Assembly (NCBI GenBank): GCA_035079385.1
Contig: JAVHKY010000013.1
Coordinates: 310,001 to 374,000 of the forward strand
DNA length: 64,000 nt
Reading direction: 5' to 3'
Source: Aspidiotus rigidus
Taxonomy: Eukaryota; Arthropoda; Insecta; Hemiptera; Diaspididae
This document shows positions 38,034 to 53,000 of the stretch, one piece after another (the stretch's first letter is position 1; each line of letters starts with the position of its first letter). The notes beneath the pieces are model-generated. The model was given only the letters and a program-made list of their open reading frames with translations. It ran no database searches and had not been told where the DNA came from. The position numbers were made by a program, and so were the translations under genes.

Positions 38034-41000
38034 TCACAGTAACAATGAATGGTACTTATCAGAAGGGGCCTAGACTTATACCTTCATGAAAAATAGAATA
38101 ATTTGACAAAGCAAGAAAGAAAAAAATAAAGAACGCACTACAATATCATAAAGACCGTAGAGTCAGTTTAGGTATGACTTTCAGCTTTTATACAGACGTC
38201 GTAAAAAGAGTGAAGTAAAACATTATCATAGTCAAAATAAAATAGAATACCCACCAAACAGTAATTCAGTATCCTAAGAATAAAATCTAAATTTTATTTG
38301 ATATCTATCCTTCCTATGAATCCTTACAATACATCTCAAAAATATGGTAGTTTTGAATTTTCAAAAGATGAAAATACCGCAGAATATGAATCTAGGTGAC
38401 TCATAGATAAGTATAAGTCTGGAGGTTGATTTAGAGGCGTTTTGACAGGGAGACAAAGCTGTACCTCCCCCTCCCCTCCGGTTATTAGGCCAGTCGGAAA
38501 ATTTAGAACAAATTGGCAATTTGTTGAATTTGATCCCGAATACTGCTCAACTTCATATTCAAACTTCTACGCTATTCTGCATCTCAGCTTACTTGGAAAA
38601 TTTTTGTGCTCACTCCTCCCCCTCTTTCACGGGGCGGTCCCGAATTACAAACAGTTTATTTGAATATCATACGTAACTACATTACACCTCACCAAATACG
38701 ACTTACGTACGACGGCAACGGTCCAGCCCCCAAGGAAGCATGGAACCAAGTACCTACATTTGTAGCCATATTCATGAAGAAGAAGATGGAAACGGAATGG
38801 AATGAAATATGCAAATGGAGAGCATTTTCCGTGCGCGAATTCATTGTGACACTTTTTAAAATTATGTTCAGCTTGTACTTCGATCCCGTATATTTTTTTT
38901 TGTTTTTACGTTACATTTATTTATATCACGTTTTATTTGTCTTTCCGTTTCGTAACAACTTTTATCATTTCGTGAAATTTTTATTTTCCCTGTCAAACTA
39001 TAAATATTCTGTGAATACACTGCTTTTTTTCCGTGAATTTATAATTTCCTAAAATCACACCCACATATAATAGGATACACGTAACAATACTTAGAGTGAG
39101 CAACAAAGTTGCGAGTTATCAGCTTGTAAGATTCTTAATTGAAAATCGGAAAATTAAAATAATTACAATCTACTAATAAAGACGAAAAGAAATTATCATA
39201 TTTTAGTTTAGTGCGATATTTGCCGTTGTACGTTGTTGCTCAGTTTCACAATATTCAGTTCGAAGTTTGATACTGATACTTGCGGTAGTGCGTGAAGATG
39301 ATTGTCCGTTAATTGTGAGCGTTGCGAAGATTTAGTGAGTTTCATTTTCGAAAACATTTGCTTACACACGTACGTAGACCCGAAGAGAGCAAAGATCTTT
39401 TGTGCTACATTTTTTATGTGAGGAAATTCATCAGAAGACAGGGAGCGATAAAATTCGATTAAGTATTTCTCTGCAACAAATTTTTGAGTGGAACAGGTTT
39501 TCAGGTCAGTGACCTCTGAACTTTTTTTGGCACTTAGTTTTCATCACATGTGAAAGGGTTTTCTACTACTTCGAACAACTCTGCATGTTCCTTCACGCAT
39601 CTTGAAAACGCTTTGCAAATTCTTCTTGTAACGCTTTCAGCCTCTGCAAGAATAGGGGTTCTAAATTTTCCGTCTGAAATTTGGCACATGCCCCAAAATT
39701 AGAATAATTACTATGCTTTTTGATCTGTTTGCGGAATGGTTGTATCTTCAACTTGAAAGATAAGACTGCATTTGCAAACTCAAAAAATGAATTTGTCTTG
39801 CGTTTGTAATCTCAAATTCAGAAGATTCAAATGCGAGGGGATACGTCCGTTAAGAAGTGTAAGTCCCACAACCAGTCGGGATCCGGCAATTGTGAAACAG
39901 GCTTATTTTTGGAGTTACCTTGTGCAGATGTTTGTTTTTGCAGTAATTCAACAATATTTTCACCGTTTAATTTATTTTTAAATGATTCAAAAGTACATTA
40001 CGAGACTGCCCAACAAATTCTGAATACTTTTCAGCATGTTTTGTCTCGTGGTGTCGTTTGATGTTGGCTTCTTTAAAAAACGGTAACCGTTTCTCTGCAT
40101 ATGAAGCGTAGTGCTACCAATACACAGGGTATGTTCCAAAAAGAAATAGCTCGAACACCACTTACCATTGAATTCTCGACACTCGTCAACTTTTAGTTTT
40201 TTAAACGCGTTCATGTCTTGAAAATTGATAAGAATAAAAATAGCACTGTCAATGACTAAAAATGAAATCGAACTGAATGATCCTTCCACATGTGCGTGTA
40301 GAACTTGACAAGTTCATGAAGTCACATAAAAAGATGTAATTTTGCTTTGAACGTTATCGATAAATATCCCTGTGTGCATGCTGATTCATGTTGGTATTCG
40401 AGCGAATCATTCACCTCACTGTATATAATTACTAGCGGTTGGCGACGACCGCTCTCTGTGTTGAGTAGATATCTGTGTTTTATAGGTATCTGTATCTTAT
40501 AGGTATGTGTGTTTTGTAGGTATCTTGGAATTCAGATGAATTTTTAAAAAAGAAACAGTGGACAGAGTTTTGCAAAATTCACAACTATTCAGTTCAAAAA
40601 TAAGAAAATAGACACCAAAAACTGCGACTGTACTTATAAAAATATATCAAAGTTCCGAGTCGCACAAAAATAAAATCACCAAATTAAATTTTTTACACAC
40701 TAATTCACTTGAGAGCTGACTTAACGCGTGAAGCCTGTATCGCAGCAGAATACACACAAATCCATTGACATTTTGCCAGTCCCTAAGAAAACACACGGAC
40801 AACAGGTAAAAAAAAGGGTCATTTCCGCTAGCCCATACGCAGTGCGCACCGTGTCTAGACATTGGTTCTTGTATGAGATACCGGATGTAAAATCCTTTAT
40901 GTAGGTGTTTTTAAAACTGTGAATAAAATAACTTACTTGGTATGGAAGTACAGCGAATACTGTAGTCACAAAATTTCCTCCTAAAAATCTGGAACCGGGC

Positions 41001-44000
41001 TCATTCGAAAGGAAATTACAGGGGCTACAATTTTTGTTCTCTTCAATTTTTCATAAAAATGAGTTATACTCGAGTTATCACAATAATTCAATTTTCGAAA
41101 CTGCGCCACTCGTCAATGCACGTAGGTCTAACGTACAGCGCAAAGCAGTTTCAGTACTCGATAATGCCCGTTTTTCCTTTATATTGAAAAAAGTCATTGT
41201 TTTCGCCCTTTTTTTTAATTACTCAGCACCTCCCCGTCAAATTTTTATTTTTATGAGTCTATGTGCTGCTCTGGGATGAGGACAATATATCCTGAAAGTT
41301 TGAAACGATCGGCCCAGTAGTTCTCGAGTTATAAACGGACAGGAGGACGGACGGACGGACGGACAAACTTTCTGCTTTATATATTAGATGCTGGTCTGTA
41401 CCCGTAGGACCGCGTACAAATGGTTTTTGAAGTAATTTCGAACATTTGCAAATGTTCGGCCCGCCTTTCATTTTATCCACCTGAATGTGGCCCGCGACCT
41501 GGAAAAGGTTGGGCATACCTGAATTAGAACGTTAAGCTATTCTTATTAAAGTTTGCGATTTTCAAAATTTAGAACAAAATAAAATTCAAGTCATAAATTC
41601 GATCTGTTCTATCGTATTGCGATACATTCCAATCAAGTAACACACAGAATTCATACATAGCCTGTAAAATTTTTATTGTTCAAACAGATACGTTTTTGAT
41701 TACCGGTCATTATCAACTTAGCGTACGTCAAATATCCACGGAGTCATTAACATTGTCATCATTATAATCATATGATTAATACTGCAAATCAAATTGGGGA
41801 GTATGACCCGATATTTTTGTTTACTGTACAGAAGTTTTATTAGAAATGGCTCTTTTCATTTCCATATTCTTTTGCGTTTCTTTTCAGTTTGTGCAAAAGA
41901 CGGACGTCAATAACTTTGTAAAAAGTATGCCATGATACGAGCAGCAGAAGGAGCAAAAGGTTATCCGGATTCATCTCAAATTTAAAAATACTGACAAAAA
42001 AACAAATTCTCGGTATTTATAAAAATAAATAATAAAAATGAAAAAATGTCCATTATTGTTGTAAAATTTCTCCAACTATCCATTCCAAATTTGTAATTAC
42101 GAAACCATTAATCGTTGCAGTTTAACATAGTCTCATCACATCGACACGGTCCAAGATGTCGAAATACGAGATCTATAAGAAATAATTTTCAATCTCGTAA
42201 GTAAGTGGTTGACTCATATGCTACTCCGCAGCAAATAATATGAGATAAAACTGCTCAAATTATGTTGGGAAGAAATCACGAATGCAAAAGTTCAATAGAA
42301 AAGTATAGTAGCTCACTTTTTGAATATATCAAGTTACGTACATTTCCAAAAGAAAAAAATAAAAGTAAGTCATCAGTTGGATAGAGACAGATCTTGAGGT
42401 CTCATTGTCCGTATTTTTGCACTCAATTCAGTGGAAAATATATCTCTGATTTAAAATTAGTGTAAAAAATCTCGTATAAGAAATGAATCGGTCATTTGAA
42501 AAACCACCTAAGTCCATGGAAGTAAGTTTTATAGGAGATGAAAAAAAGGTATTCTATAACGACTCAAAACAGTGTGATTGAAGTATCCGAGGACAGAAAC
42601 AATGTTGCTGGATCTAGACGTGCCAATATTGAAGCACAATAATAGTTTCAAGGTATCATATGACCTTGGATTACTTTATGAACTTCGAAAAGTTTTGCGG
42701 TTCTACAACAAAGGATCTGGCGACTTGGAATTCTCCCTCCCCCCTTTTCTTCAGTAACAAACAAAAAAAACATCACTGATTCTTTGGAGAAAATAGAGAT
42801 ATTACTTCCGGTAGCTTTTTAAAATTACACTGTCCAAGATTTGAGATTGTAAGCTTTATCAGCCACTACATTACTCATTCTATAAGAGGGATGGATGTGA
42901 TGCGTAACATCTACTATACACAAGATGACATGCATTTTCTCTCTATACTTCTAATCACGTCTCTAACTACGCGGTCTAGGTTGACAATAAAAAAATAATT
43001 TCGAAATATAGCGGGAGACAGACGCACACCTCAGAGCCTGTTCGGCCAGGAAGCCGCTTGAAAATAATACTAGGATACCACTACCCTCCCGTCTCGCATA
43101 TCAATATGGAAAGTTTACCTATTACTTATAACAATTTTTCAATCTTGAACACGATCACATTGAGATTTTTCGTTTACTTGTTGCGCATTATGAAAGGACT
43201 AATACTAAGGTATTTTGTTCGTCAAGTTTTGAGACAATCCGAAATAGGTAAACTAGGTATATCCTACGCAAAATAGTGAAGTGCTTCTGAAAAACGTGAT
43301 ATGACGACGTGCTCAGCGTCGGAACTATTTTTACTAAACAGAAGTTGAAAACATTTTCTCTGATTGCCCAGATAAAGTAGTCAAACGTTTACATGAAGAG
43401 TATACTCACAATGACCCATTCTATTCTCATCTTCCATCGTTTCTATGGAGGTTAAATTTTGCAGTCCATTGGTTCCTGGAGGATGTCTTTCGTCGTACAC
43501 ACAAATTACAGCTTGGGAGAATTTGAAAATGCTCACAAGGAGCATGAATACCATTGGGAAAAATTTCATTATGATGTTTGGAGAACTAATAATAAATAGA
43601 CACACAATAATCATTTAATTGGAATCAACTATAAAGAATTAGGATAAAATTATTTTCTGCTTAGAATTTCCAGTGGTCATCGTTGTTTTTATTTCCAGAA
43701 ATTATAAAGGCTCAATCCTCAGCATTCGGATCCGATAATCTGTAATATTCTATCACTTTGATAGCTGCAGGGAAATACATTGTGGCTCATATACCTAGGA
43801 GGAGGAATTCTAAAATGAGACAAAATATCTCGAAGGTATTTTATTGTATTTTTGAATTCCTCTTCATCCCTCTCTCTATTTCTCTGGCTGCCATGTAGAA
43901 TGTAGATCGAAGATTACTTTATAGAAAGAAATTAAAGCTGTTTAAAATGTGAAAGGTGAAAAAAAAATAAATAAAAAAACTGAACCAAAATATACTATCT

Positions 44001-47000
44001 TTGTAGAATCTGACATAAGATCAGAAACTAATAATAACCTAATTGAACTGGCACTTTTATTTCCTTCATTCTAATAATTGCAGGGAGGTCCGCGTCTATA
44101 AATTTACCTCCTTCTTTCGTACGCGCAATATTTTTACTTCTTTCTTTGAAACCATAGCTTTCTGAGGGAGGTATGAGTGAAACAATAAATTCTGACAAAA
44201 TAGTATTGAAAAACAGTGGATGAGTAACGTATTGATGACATACCTGGAGATAGCATGCACTCGCTCCGTAAAAGACAATATTTTCAAAATCCTCGCGTTC
44301 ATTTCCAACTTATTTTATACAAAATTTCAGCTCTTATCACGAGAAATTTCTTTCTTTCTTCCGATTATCATTCATTTCTAAAAATAACATATTGTATCTT
44401 GTTTATCTAACTAGGCACATCAGAAACATTTCCGCTTTGTTTCAATTTTTTTAAAATTTACAACTGACGCGAGTGAAAATAATGATTAATTAATGGACTT
44501 ATTGTGTTATGGCTAAAGTGCGTATAATTTTAATGTATCAGCAAACAAGGATGGTTGATGTTAGAACAGTACAGAGGTGCGTAGAAAAACATTCACCTGT
44601 TGGAAATACGAAAAAAAAAAAAAAACAAAAAAAAACAAAAGGTAGATCAAGATCCGTACGACGATAATAATAGTTCAAGTACATTGTATACGTGTATGGA
44701 AGTGTATCTTACATGCTTTCAGTACGTCACAATTACGATAAATGGTAACAGTAGGAGTGTAGACTTCTATCTTCATAAAAAATAAAATTATTAGACGAGC
44801 AAACTTCACTACCTACGCTATTTCGTACTTGGACGCACTCGGCAAATTTTCGTTTCCATCCCCTTCCCCTTCTTCAAGCACATTTTCTCGGAACATTATG
44901 GTCGTAAACACAATTTTTCATTCGTCCAATTCCTAATTTGTGAGCGTGCACAAGAAAACTGACCTAATAAGCAAAAACCAGTTTTGCGAGCACAGTAAGA
45001 TGAAAATATAAAGCTTGTTCACCAAATGGTGAGATATTTCTGCGAGTCGTCGGGTGGTCAACCAAGAATGTGTTTAGGGTCAGCCCGTATTGTACAGTGG
45101 GAGCAAATTTTGAAGTTGTTAACAGTGGCAACATTGAAAAAAGACAACTTGTATTTTTGAAAGAGGATACTCAACTGATGACAACGAGCCATGTCATTAT
45201 GGGGTGATGCAAAGGTAATAAAGGGAAGGTTGGTCCACTTTGCCAGCGATCTGGAGTCGATGTACAGTAACTGGGCCCTAATAGTCACTCCCCTGAAAGC
45301 GTTCTGGGTGTTGTTACTGGTACAGCATTCGTAAAATGCCTACCGTAGTCATAGAATTTTAATTACGCTTAAGGGTAAGCTTCGGACATGAAAACGAGCA
45401 TTAAAAACATGGTACCGAAAAAAGTTTCTCATTGCTCAAGTTTTCAATAGATCTTTCTAATTTTTTGGTATGTTCTTCAGAAAGGTTCATTTAGAGGTGG
45501 GATAGAAGCAGAATTAAAAAAATTTCTTTCACACATTTGATTTTACTTCAAAAATATTGAAAATTCGTCCATTTTCTGACGTTATAAAATTTTTTTAGAC
45601 CCGAAATCAGAATTTCTGTCCCTGTACAGTCGATTTTGATCGACATTTCCGGAGATCGAAAAAATTCTTAGGAAGATAGAGCTTTGAGCAACTTTTTAAT
45701 AAAGTCATTCCTTACAGTGGCTGCCCACGTATGCCCGACGAGCGCCGTCTAATGATATCGCTGGTATACCCAACCAATTACAAAGTATTTGGGAAACTTA
45801 TCGTACACCGTTTCGGCATTTCCCAAAGGGTGAATCACATCTTAACCAGTTCACAAATTGTCAAGTGGACGCAATGTTGACGTCGATTCTAAAACATTAT
45901 CAAATTATACTGCACTTGAAACCTACAAAATTTCGACGTCGGTTGCAAGTCTTTTGACGATGAGTGACGTATACTCGCCCCAAAACAAAGTCGATTTCCA
46001 GTCGACACCGAGGACTCAATTTAGACGACAACGATGATGAGTTGTTAGTAAGAAAGAGCGGTCAATATTGAGTCGACTTCCAGTCATTTTGGGTCGATAT
46101 ACGGTCGACATACCGAGAAAAACTAAGTCTACTTAAAATTGACGTCCATTTTGAATCGAAATAGCAAGTTAATTTTGGACCGATATGCTTCATCGAGAGT
46201 TATTAAATGCAAATAAAAATAAATTAAAATTAAATCATATAGGTACTATAAAAGTGTACAATTTTATTAACAATGCAATGTAAACACCAACCATAAAGAT
46301 AGAAGAAAAAGCTTTGTGGTAGAATGAAAAAACTCGCTGGAAAAAGACATTTTATTGTACGTTCATACAAGAGGTAAGTGAACGTAGGCTACAGGTAAAC
46401 CAATTATCACAGACAGTTTATTCGAGTATCAAATACCGATTTATCGCCTTACAAGAACACCAAGAATAAGCCAGACAAGACGACCTACCATACACATACA
46501 GCTCCGTAAAAAGTAATACGATCGAATTTGCGGTAAAGTTCTGTTTTAAAGGAACCTAGATATTGTCATACGGTGTTATGACCACAGTTAGAGAATAATT
46601 CATTGCGGTCATAAAATTTGAATAGAATATAGAACACAAAAAAACAAAAATACTTGAGTCTCAAATTTAATTGATACAAAAATAAGGAACGTTTTCAACC
46701 GACGGTCGAATTATCAAATACCTAATGACCGTCGGTCGAAAACGTTCCTTTTTTGTATCATAATTAAATTTGCGACACAAGTATTTTTGTTTTTTCGTGT
46801 TCTACCTATATTCTATTGAAATGTCAATGTGTCGCACCACTTTGGAACAGATCGAAATTATAAAATTTGAAGGTGAACGTTTGGCCATACCAAGTTTGAA
46901 TTGTATTTTAGAAAGGTGATAATCGTAAGAACAATTTTTCGGAAAACAAATTTTCAGACATGATGTGCCTATAGGTATACCTACAAAATGAAAATGAGGT

Positions 47001-50000
47001 GAGATATTCCAAACTAAGAAACTTCACAGGTAGACTGCAGAAAAATCAGAAAAAATTTAGATAATTGAGAGGAATTACTAAGTATTATTGCTCATATTAG
47101 AACTACTCCTTTTGATGCATTTTCGAAGCAAATAATATTTCATACTGCTAATTTTTCGTCGAAAAGATATTCTATATTTTCAATCATTCGCAACACAAAG
47201 AGAGATGGAAAGAGAAAAGAAAAGGTACATATACCCGGTAGTTTCTGTCAGATTTCTTGAAGAAAATGAGAAATGTTTCAGAATGTATGATCATGTTCAC
47301 AGGCTTTTATGATTTTACAATTTCGAACGGAGGTATGGTCTTGAGACCATTTCTTGCTCTACCGCCTGACGAATAACCATTATAAAATAATTGTATAATG
47401 CTAGAATCGATACGTTCTCACGAAAGCATTATACTTAGATACGCATCAATCGCGTATTTTCTTTTCAACATTAATGGCTTCAGCTATTGTAATCTGAAAC
47501 CCTGAGTTAAGATCCTCTCATTGTCTCCTAATCCGATAGCAGCTCAGTAGAAAACAAGATTACGTTGCACCTTTCTTTTTTCTCTTTCAAGCAGCACTCA
47601 GATAAGCCTTGTGATAGTTTCTCTTCGCCATCCTGATGTAGATTTTCTTAAGTTTTCTCTTCTTCGCCTCAACCATCTGCATCTTCAAATACAGTAGAAA
47701 TTACTTAGAACGAGTCCGCATAGAACGAACGGTCGGCTAGAACGGCCAAATTGCGCGGTCCCGGCGTAAACGCCATATATAAACAATGTTAAAATTCACT
47801 GCTTACAACGAGTTCATTTAGAACGAGATATCGGTTAGAACAACCCGATTTCAGTACACACGAAAGACAAATAATCATTTGCAGCGAGGAAGACTACTAT
47901 TTTTCTGGATTGATGAGCTTTTATGAACATGTTTACTGATAGGCGGAAGAGTGAAAAGAATTTGTGACTACCTACTGTATTCTCAATCTTTCGAAATTTG
48001 TTAATCGATGTACAAGCGTATCGCTGTACTTATTTTTAAAACGAACATTGCTTGTACATGCACTGTAATTATTCACGAGAAAAAAAAGTTGAATTTTTGT
48101 TGACTGAATTGCTTTGTACGAGTTCTCGTTGTAACTGAAAAAAAAACTGGATAGAGCAAGCCCTCGTTGTAACTGAATTCGGATAGTGCGAGCATCGGTT
48201 AGAACGAGCAAATCTCCCGGTCCCTTGACGCTCGTTGTAAGTGATTTCTACTGCTATATTTAATTCGGACATGTTTCAAAATTTTCGAAAGATCTATTGT
48301 TCTTTCTTCAAACTCCGTTCATCTTGACTCTGTCCCACGTCGTTTTATATTTTCTTCCGGAATGTCTAATTCGTCCATCAGATGGCGTTATACTCGAACA
48401 GACCTTTCTTCGTGAGAGGTTTTTCTTCAAAACTCGTTTACTCCGTATACACTCGTCAGTTTGCTAACTTCTTTAATGCGATAATGACGTTCACGATATC
48501 AACACCATTCCAAAATACAATGTTGATGAACTTGAAAATAAACCTTTACAAACGTATACTCGGGTATAATTGCTGTCAGCTAATCCACGTTATTTTCACT
48601 AGCGTGTTTGTTTTCGCGGAGGGTATTTTTCCAAACCTCATTACCAATTCTTTGTGAATTGAGAAGTTGTAAAATTGTACTTGTAAGAAAAATCGACAAC
48701 AGAGAGAAGTAAAATTTCAGGAAATTTTTTTTTATATATACGAGTTTTCTACAATTACGAACTCAGGAACAACCAACCCAAGTCGGAAAGCAGTCACCAA
48801 GGGGCGGAAAGACTGCAAAACCACTGATCACTAAGAAAGGAAAAGGGATAAATACAAAGAGGAACGCTAAATCTGAAATAAAATTATACTACTATATCTG
48901 TAGAGGGATGGCAGGGGAGGAGAGGAGAGGCTCGTGGAATTGGAATACGCCCTACAGAAAATAACGTGGGATATAGTGGGACTATCAGAGGTGAGAAGAG
49001 AAAGGGAGAAACTGGTGAAGAGGAGAAATGGTAATTATTTTTATTACTTTGGCGAAACAACGGGTCAGAAAGGCATAGGATTTTATAATGGGAGAAATGT
49101 AGAATAAAGTGTATGACATGAAAGGAGTTAACGAAAGAATTGGATTGCTCAAAATAGACTGCAGGAAAAAGTGGAGAATTGCGATAATCCAAGTAAATGC
49201 ACCAATATTAGATGCTAACGAGACCGACAAATACCATTTCTACAAAACCCTCATGAACACAATAAATGAAGAAAGGGAATACTACACACTGGTGATGGGG
49301 GACTTCAATGCAAAGATAGGAAAAATTAAACAAAATAAGTCAGCGAATGGGACGGTAGAACCCTACGCACTGGACGAAACGAATGAAAATGGAAGCAGGG
49401 TAGTGGAGTTGGCGCAAGAGTGCGGATTAAAAGTGGCTAACACTTTTCTTAAGAAAAAATGTGAAAGTAAGTGGACTCGGATATCTCCGAACGGGAATAC
49501 CAAGAACGAGATAGATCACACTCTCACAAATGATATCACAATAATAAAGGATGTCTCCACACTATCTCTTTCCGCCTTTGGATTCCCATCAGACCACAAA
49601 ATAGTAAAATGTAAGACGCAAATATATAATAGGCAGCTGTATAATAATAACAGAAGTAACGATGCTATAGACTTAGAATAAATATTTCCCCTGTATAAGG
49701 TAGGGGAAGCCGAGGATTACATAATAGAAAAATGGAAGGGGATCATGGAGCCGCGTAAGCAACACACGACTTTTCACCTGTATCTACAATCAATTTTTTT
49801 GCTTAAACTTCAACTCTAGTACTCAAATTTATTCAATGAATCGTTTTCTCAATAAGATACACACATCCTCACCATCTCTTGCCTCTCTAATAGAGTCGCT
49901 TTCGTTTACGCTCCGATGATGGTTGTTTAACCGAAAACGTTTAGCGGCTGTTTCTCTTGTGGTTCAATATAATTTGCTACACCTTCGGGTGTACACTCTT

Positions 50001-53000
50001 CTTGGTAATATGAATAACCATCCCTGTAGTGTATTCGTTTTTTCGTTTATAACGTATCGATTCGTTCTTGATCATCTCCGATTCTCAAGTATCTTTTAAT
50101 GTTGGTTGTTGTAGACTCACACACACACCCATCTCATCACTTATATCCTTCTTTCATGCTCTCATTGCGATTCTGATAGCTCCCTCATTCAACATATCTT
50201 TTCCTGTCCCAAATTAGTTTCACTCCCGAACTCCTGACTTATCTCTCACAATCACATAGAAGCACTATCAGATGACTCTCTATTTGTTGTCAACATATTT
50301 CAATTCTTCCAACAACTAAATTTCTTTTTCCACATCTTCACTTTTCAAAACCACTGAGCTCCCACTCTCTTAGTAACTCGTCAATTTAAAAGAAATCTAA
50401 ATGTAAATTAAAAAAATGAAATAATTTTTACCTCTGCCTACAAGTCATCATTTCGCTTAAGTCCTTTCTTCATAACTCCAACTTATTCTATAAATCGTTC
50501 TCTCAATGAGGCTTACATATATCCTCACCATCTCTCACCCCTCTACTCATAATTCATTCTTGATCATCTCCAATTCCCGAGCATCATTCTATGTTATTTC
50601 CAGCTGCTCTTCTCTTCATGCAATCATAATTTGTATTCATGCTCTCATCGCAATCTATGAGAGAATTATTTTCAAAACTGTGTCGTCCTTGCACGTACTT
50701 ATAAAAAGCTTCTTCCTTGAAAAATGTTATCTTTAAGAGAATTAAAAGCGCACACTTATGGATGAAAACTCAAAAGAGTTATGCAATAGCAACCGCCCCA
50801 CCCCATTTTGCAAGCATAGGAGCAAGAATATCGCGTCATTATACGCCCCACCTTAAACCGGAGTATTTCAAAAGAATTTGATGTTGAAATTAAAGTGTTA
50901 TTGAAAATTAAGTTGTGTACCTCGCGTAGTCTCATATTTTTGCCACAGAGTGTGAGTAAGGGTTAGCCACAGAATCAGTCACCCTAGACTCACACACATA
51001 CACTTCTCATCCCTCATCTTATGCTTCTCTCATGCTCTCATTCCCTCTCCCACATCTGAACTAACAACACCAAGCTTATGACAGGCTCTTATTTGCTCAT
51101 TAATTGAAAAAAAATCAAAAGAAAAGAAATAAAATGAAGCATGAAAGATTATACGTACGCAAAAGATTGCTCACCAATACTACAGCATATCCTTACATAA
51201 CATTCATTCATGAGAAACTCAACACATACTTAAAATTCATTCATAAAGAGCGTATCCTTACGTGTGTGAAAAGGTAACCCAAAAAATGAATAAAACTAGC
51301 TACAACTACACTGACAATCTACGTAACCAAAGGTTACCCTTCGCTTTTGATGACGAAAGCAACTACCTGAAGTTTAGTACTACAAAATATTAGTAGCTCG
51401 AATATTTGCGAATTTCATCAAATTAGTTCACGTTTCAATTTGAGATTTCTCACGAACCAGACATCGTATCAACACCAAAAGTTCACAATTACATTTTTAG
51501 ACATGTAAATTACAATATATCAACATTTGAAAAAAATTGAACAAACCATATCAGAGTTATAGGAGTGGGGAATTTTTTTAAAAATTGGGTATATCTGGAG
51601 AACTACTGATCCGATCATCAAAAAAAATGCAGGTGCACAACTTCAGATATAACACTACAACTTGACTAAGTTTCAAGAAAATCCATCCAGTAGTCTCGGA
51701 GGAGAAGTCCGGACAAATTTTGATCCATATATATATATATATAAGGAAACCTGAAATTTTTTTAATGACGTAGCGATGATCTATGACCTCTAAAACGTCG
51801 AGAAAGTTCATTTCCCCCCCTTTCTGCCACAACTGTGACGGGTGTAATACTCGCTTTTCTACGAAAAGTCGGTAAAATGGAAGGGGATCATGGAAAAGAG
51901 AGATATGGAGATTCAGACGTTGTATAGAACATTAATGGAATTAATTACGGAGGCAGGGGCGAATAAGGGAAAAAGAAAGAAAGAAAAGCACATGTGATAA
52001 AATCACAACTAAAACAAAAGAACTGATGAAAAGGAGGGAGAATCTTCGGGGGAAAATAACAAGAACAGCGAGAGAGAGAGATAGAATTAAGTGAATTGCA
52101 GAAACTTATGAAGCGCGAAGTTAGGAAGGACAAGCGGAACTTTGAAAGAGAAAAAATAAAAGAAATAATGAGAGATTCGGGATCAGTACGTAAAATGAAG
52201 AGAGAAGTGATTAACGGAGTCCAAGTAATCAACAAACGGGATAAGGACGGAAAATTGTGCTGGGGGAAAAACAATGTAATGAGAATCGCTACAGAATTCT
52301 ACATTAAACTTTACGACACCACTAAGAACTCAGGAACCAGAGGGGCGGAAATTATGCAAAGACTAGATAGCTTGGAAACAGACGAGCTACCGTTTCCCCC
52401 CATTATGGAGAGGGAAGTTGAGTTCGCTACGCAGAAATTAAAAACAAATAAGGCCCCAGGACCCGACAGGATAGATAATAACACGGTAAGGAAACTCTCC
52501 AGAGCTCTAAAGAGATCTCTCACAGAAATTTATAAAAGAATAATCAGTTTGGAGAAGATTCCAAAGGAATGGTATCTATATAAAAAGGGATGCAGGGTGG
52601 AGAAACAAAACTATATAGGCCCCTTAGCCTCTCGGATACTCTCAATAAAATATTTATGAAAATTATGAAAAACGGAATTCACAACTTACTGAACTCCAAC
52701 CCCAAGCTGGATTTAAGAAGCGGTACTCAACAATCGACCACATACACGCAGTAAGTCAGATAGTAGAGAAATCGTGGGAATACCAAATCGAGATTCACCT
52801 ACTCTTTGTTGATTTCAAAAAAGTCTTCGATTCAGTAGCACATGATAGTTTATGGGACACTATGGCCGGCCAAGGATGCCCCAGCAGGGCAATTAAATTA
52901 ATTCGTAACATATATCTAAAAGCTGAAGCTTATTTAAAAATAGAGAAAGAGGGTCCCAAATTTAGGTTTAGAAGGGGGTAAAACAGGGGAATCCATTATC

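Noticed and set aside
45058..45288. 76-codon minus frame considered as a retroelement or host gene fragment
   Set aside because: Composition is plausible but I recognise no family, and no neighbouring frame or splice site supports it.
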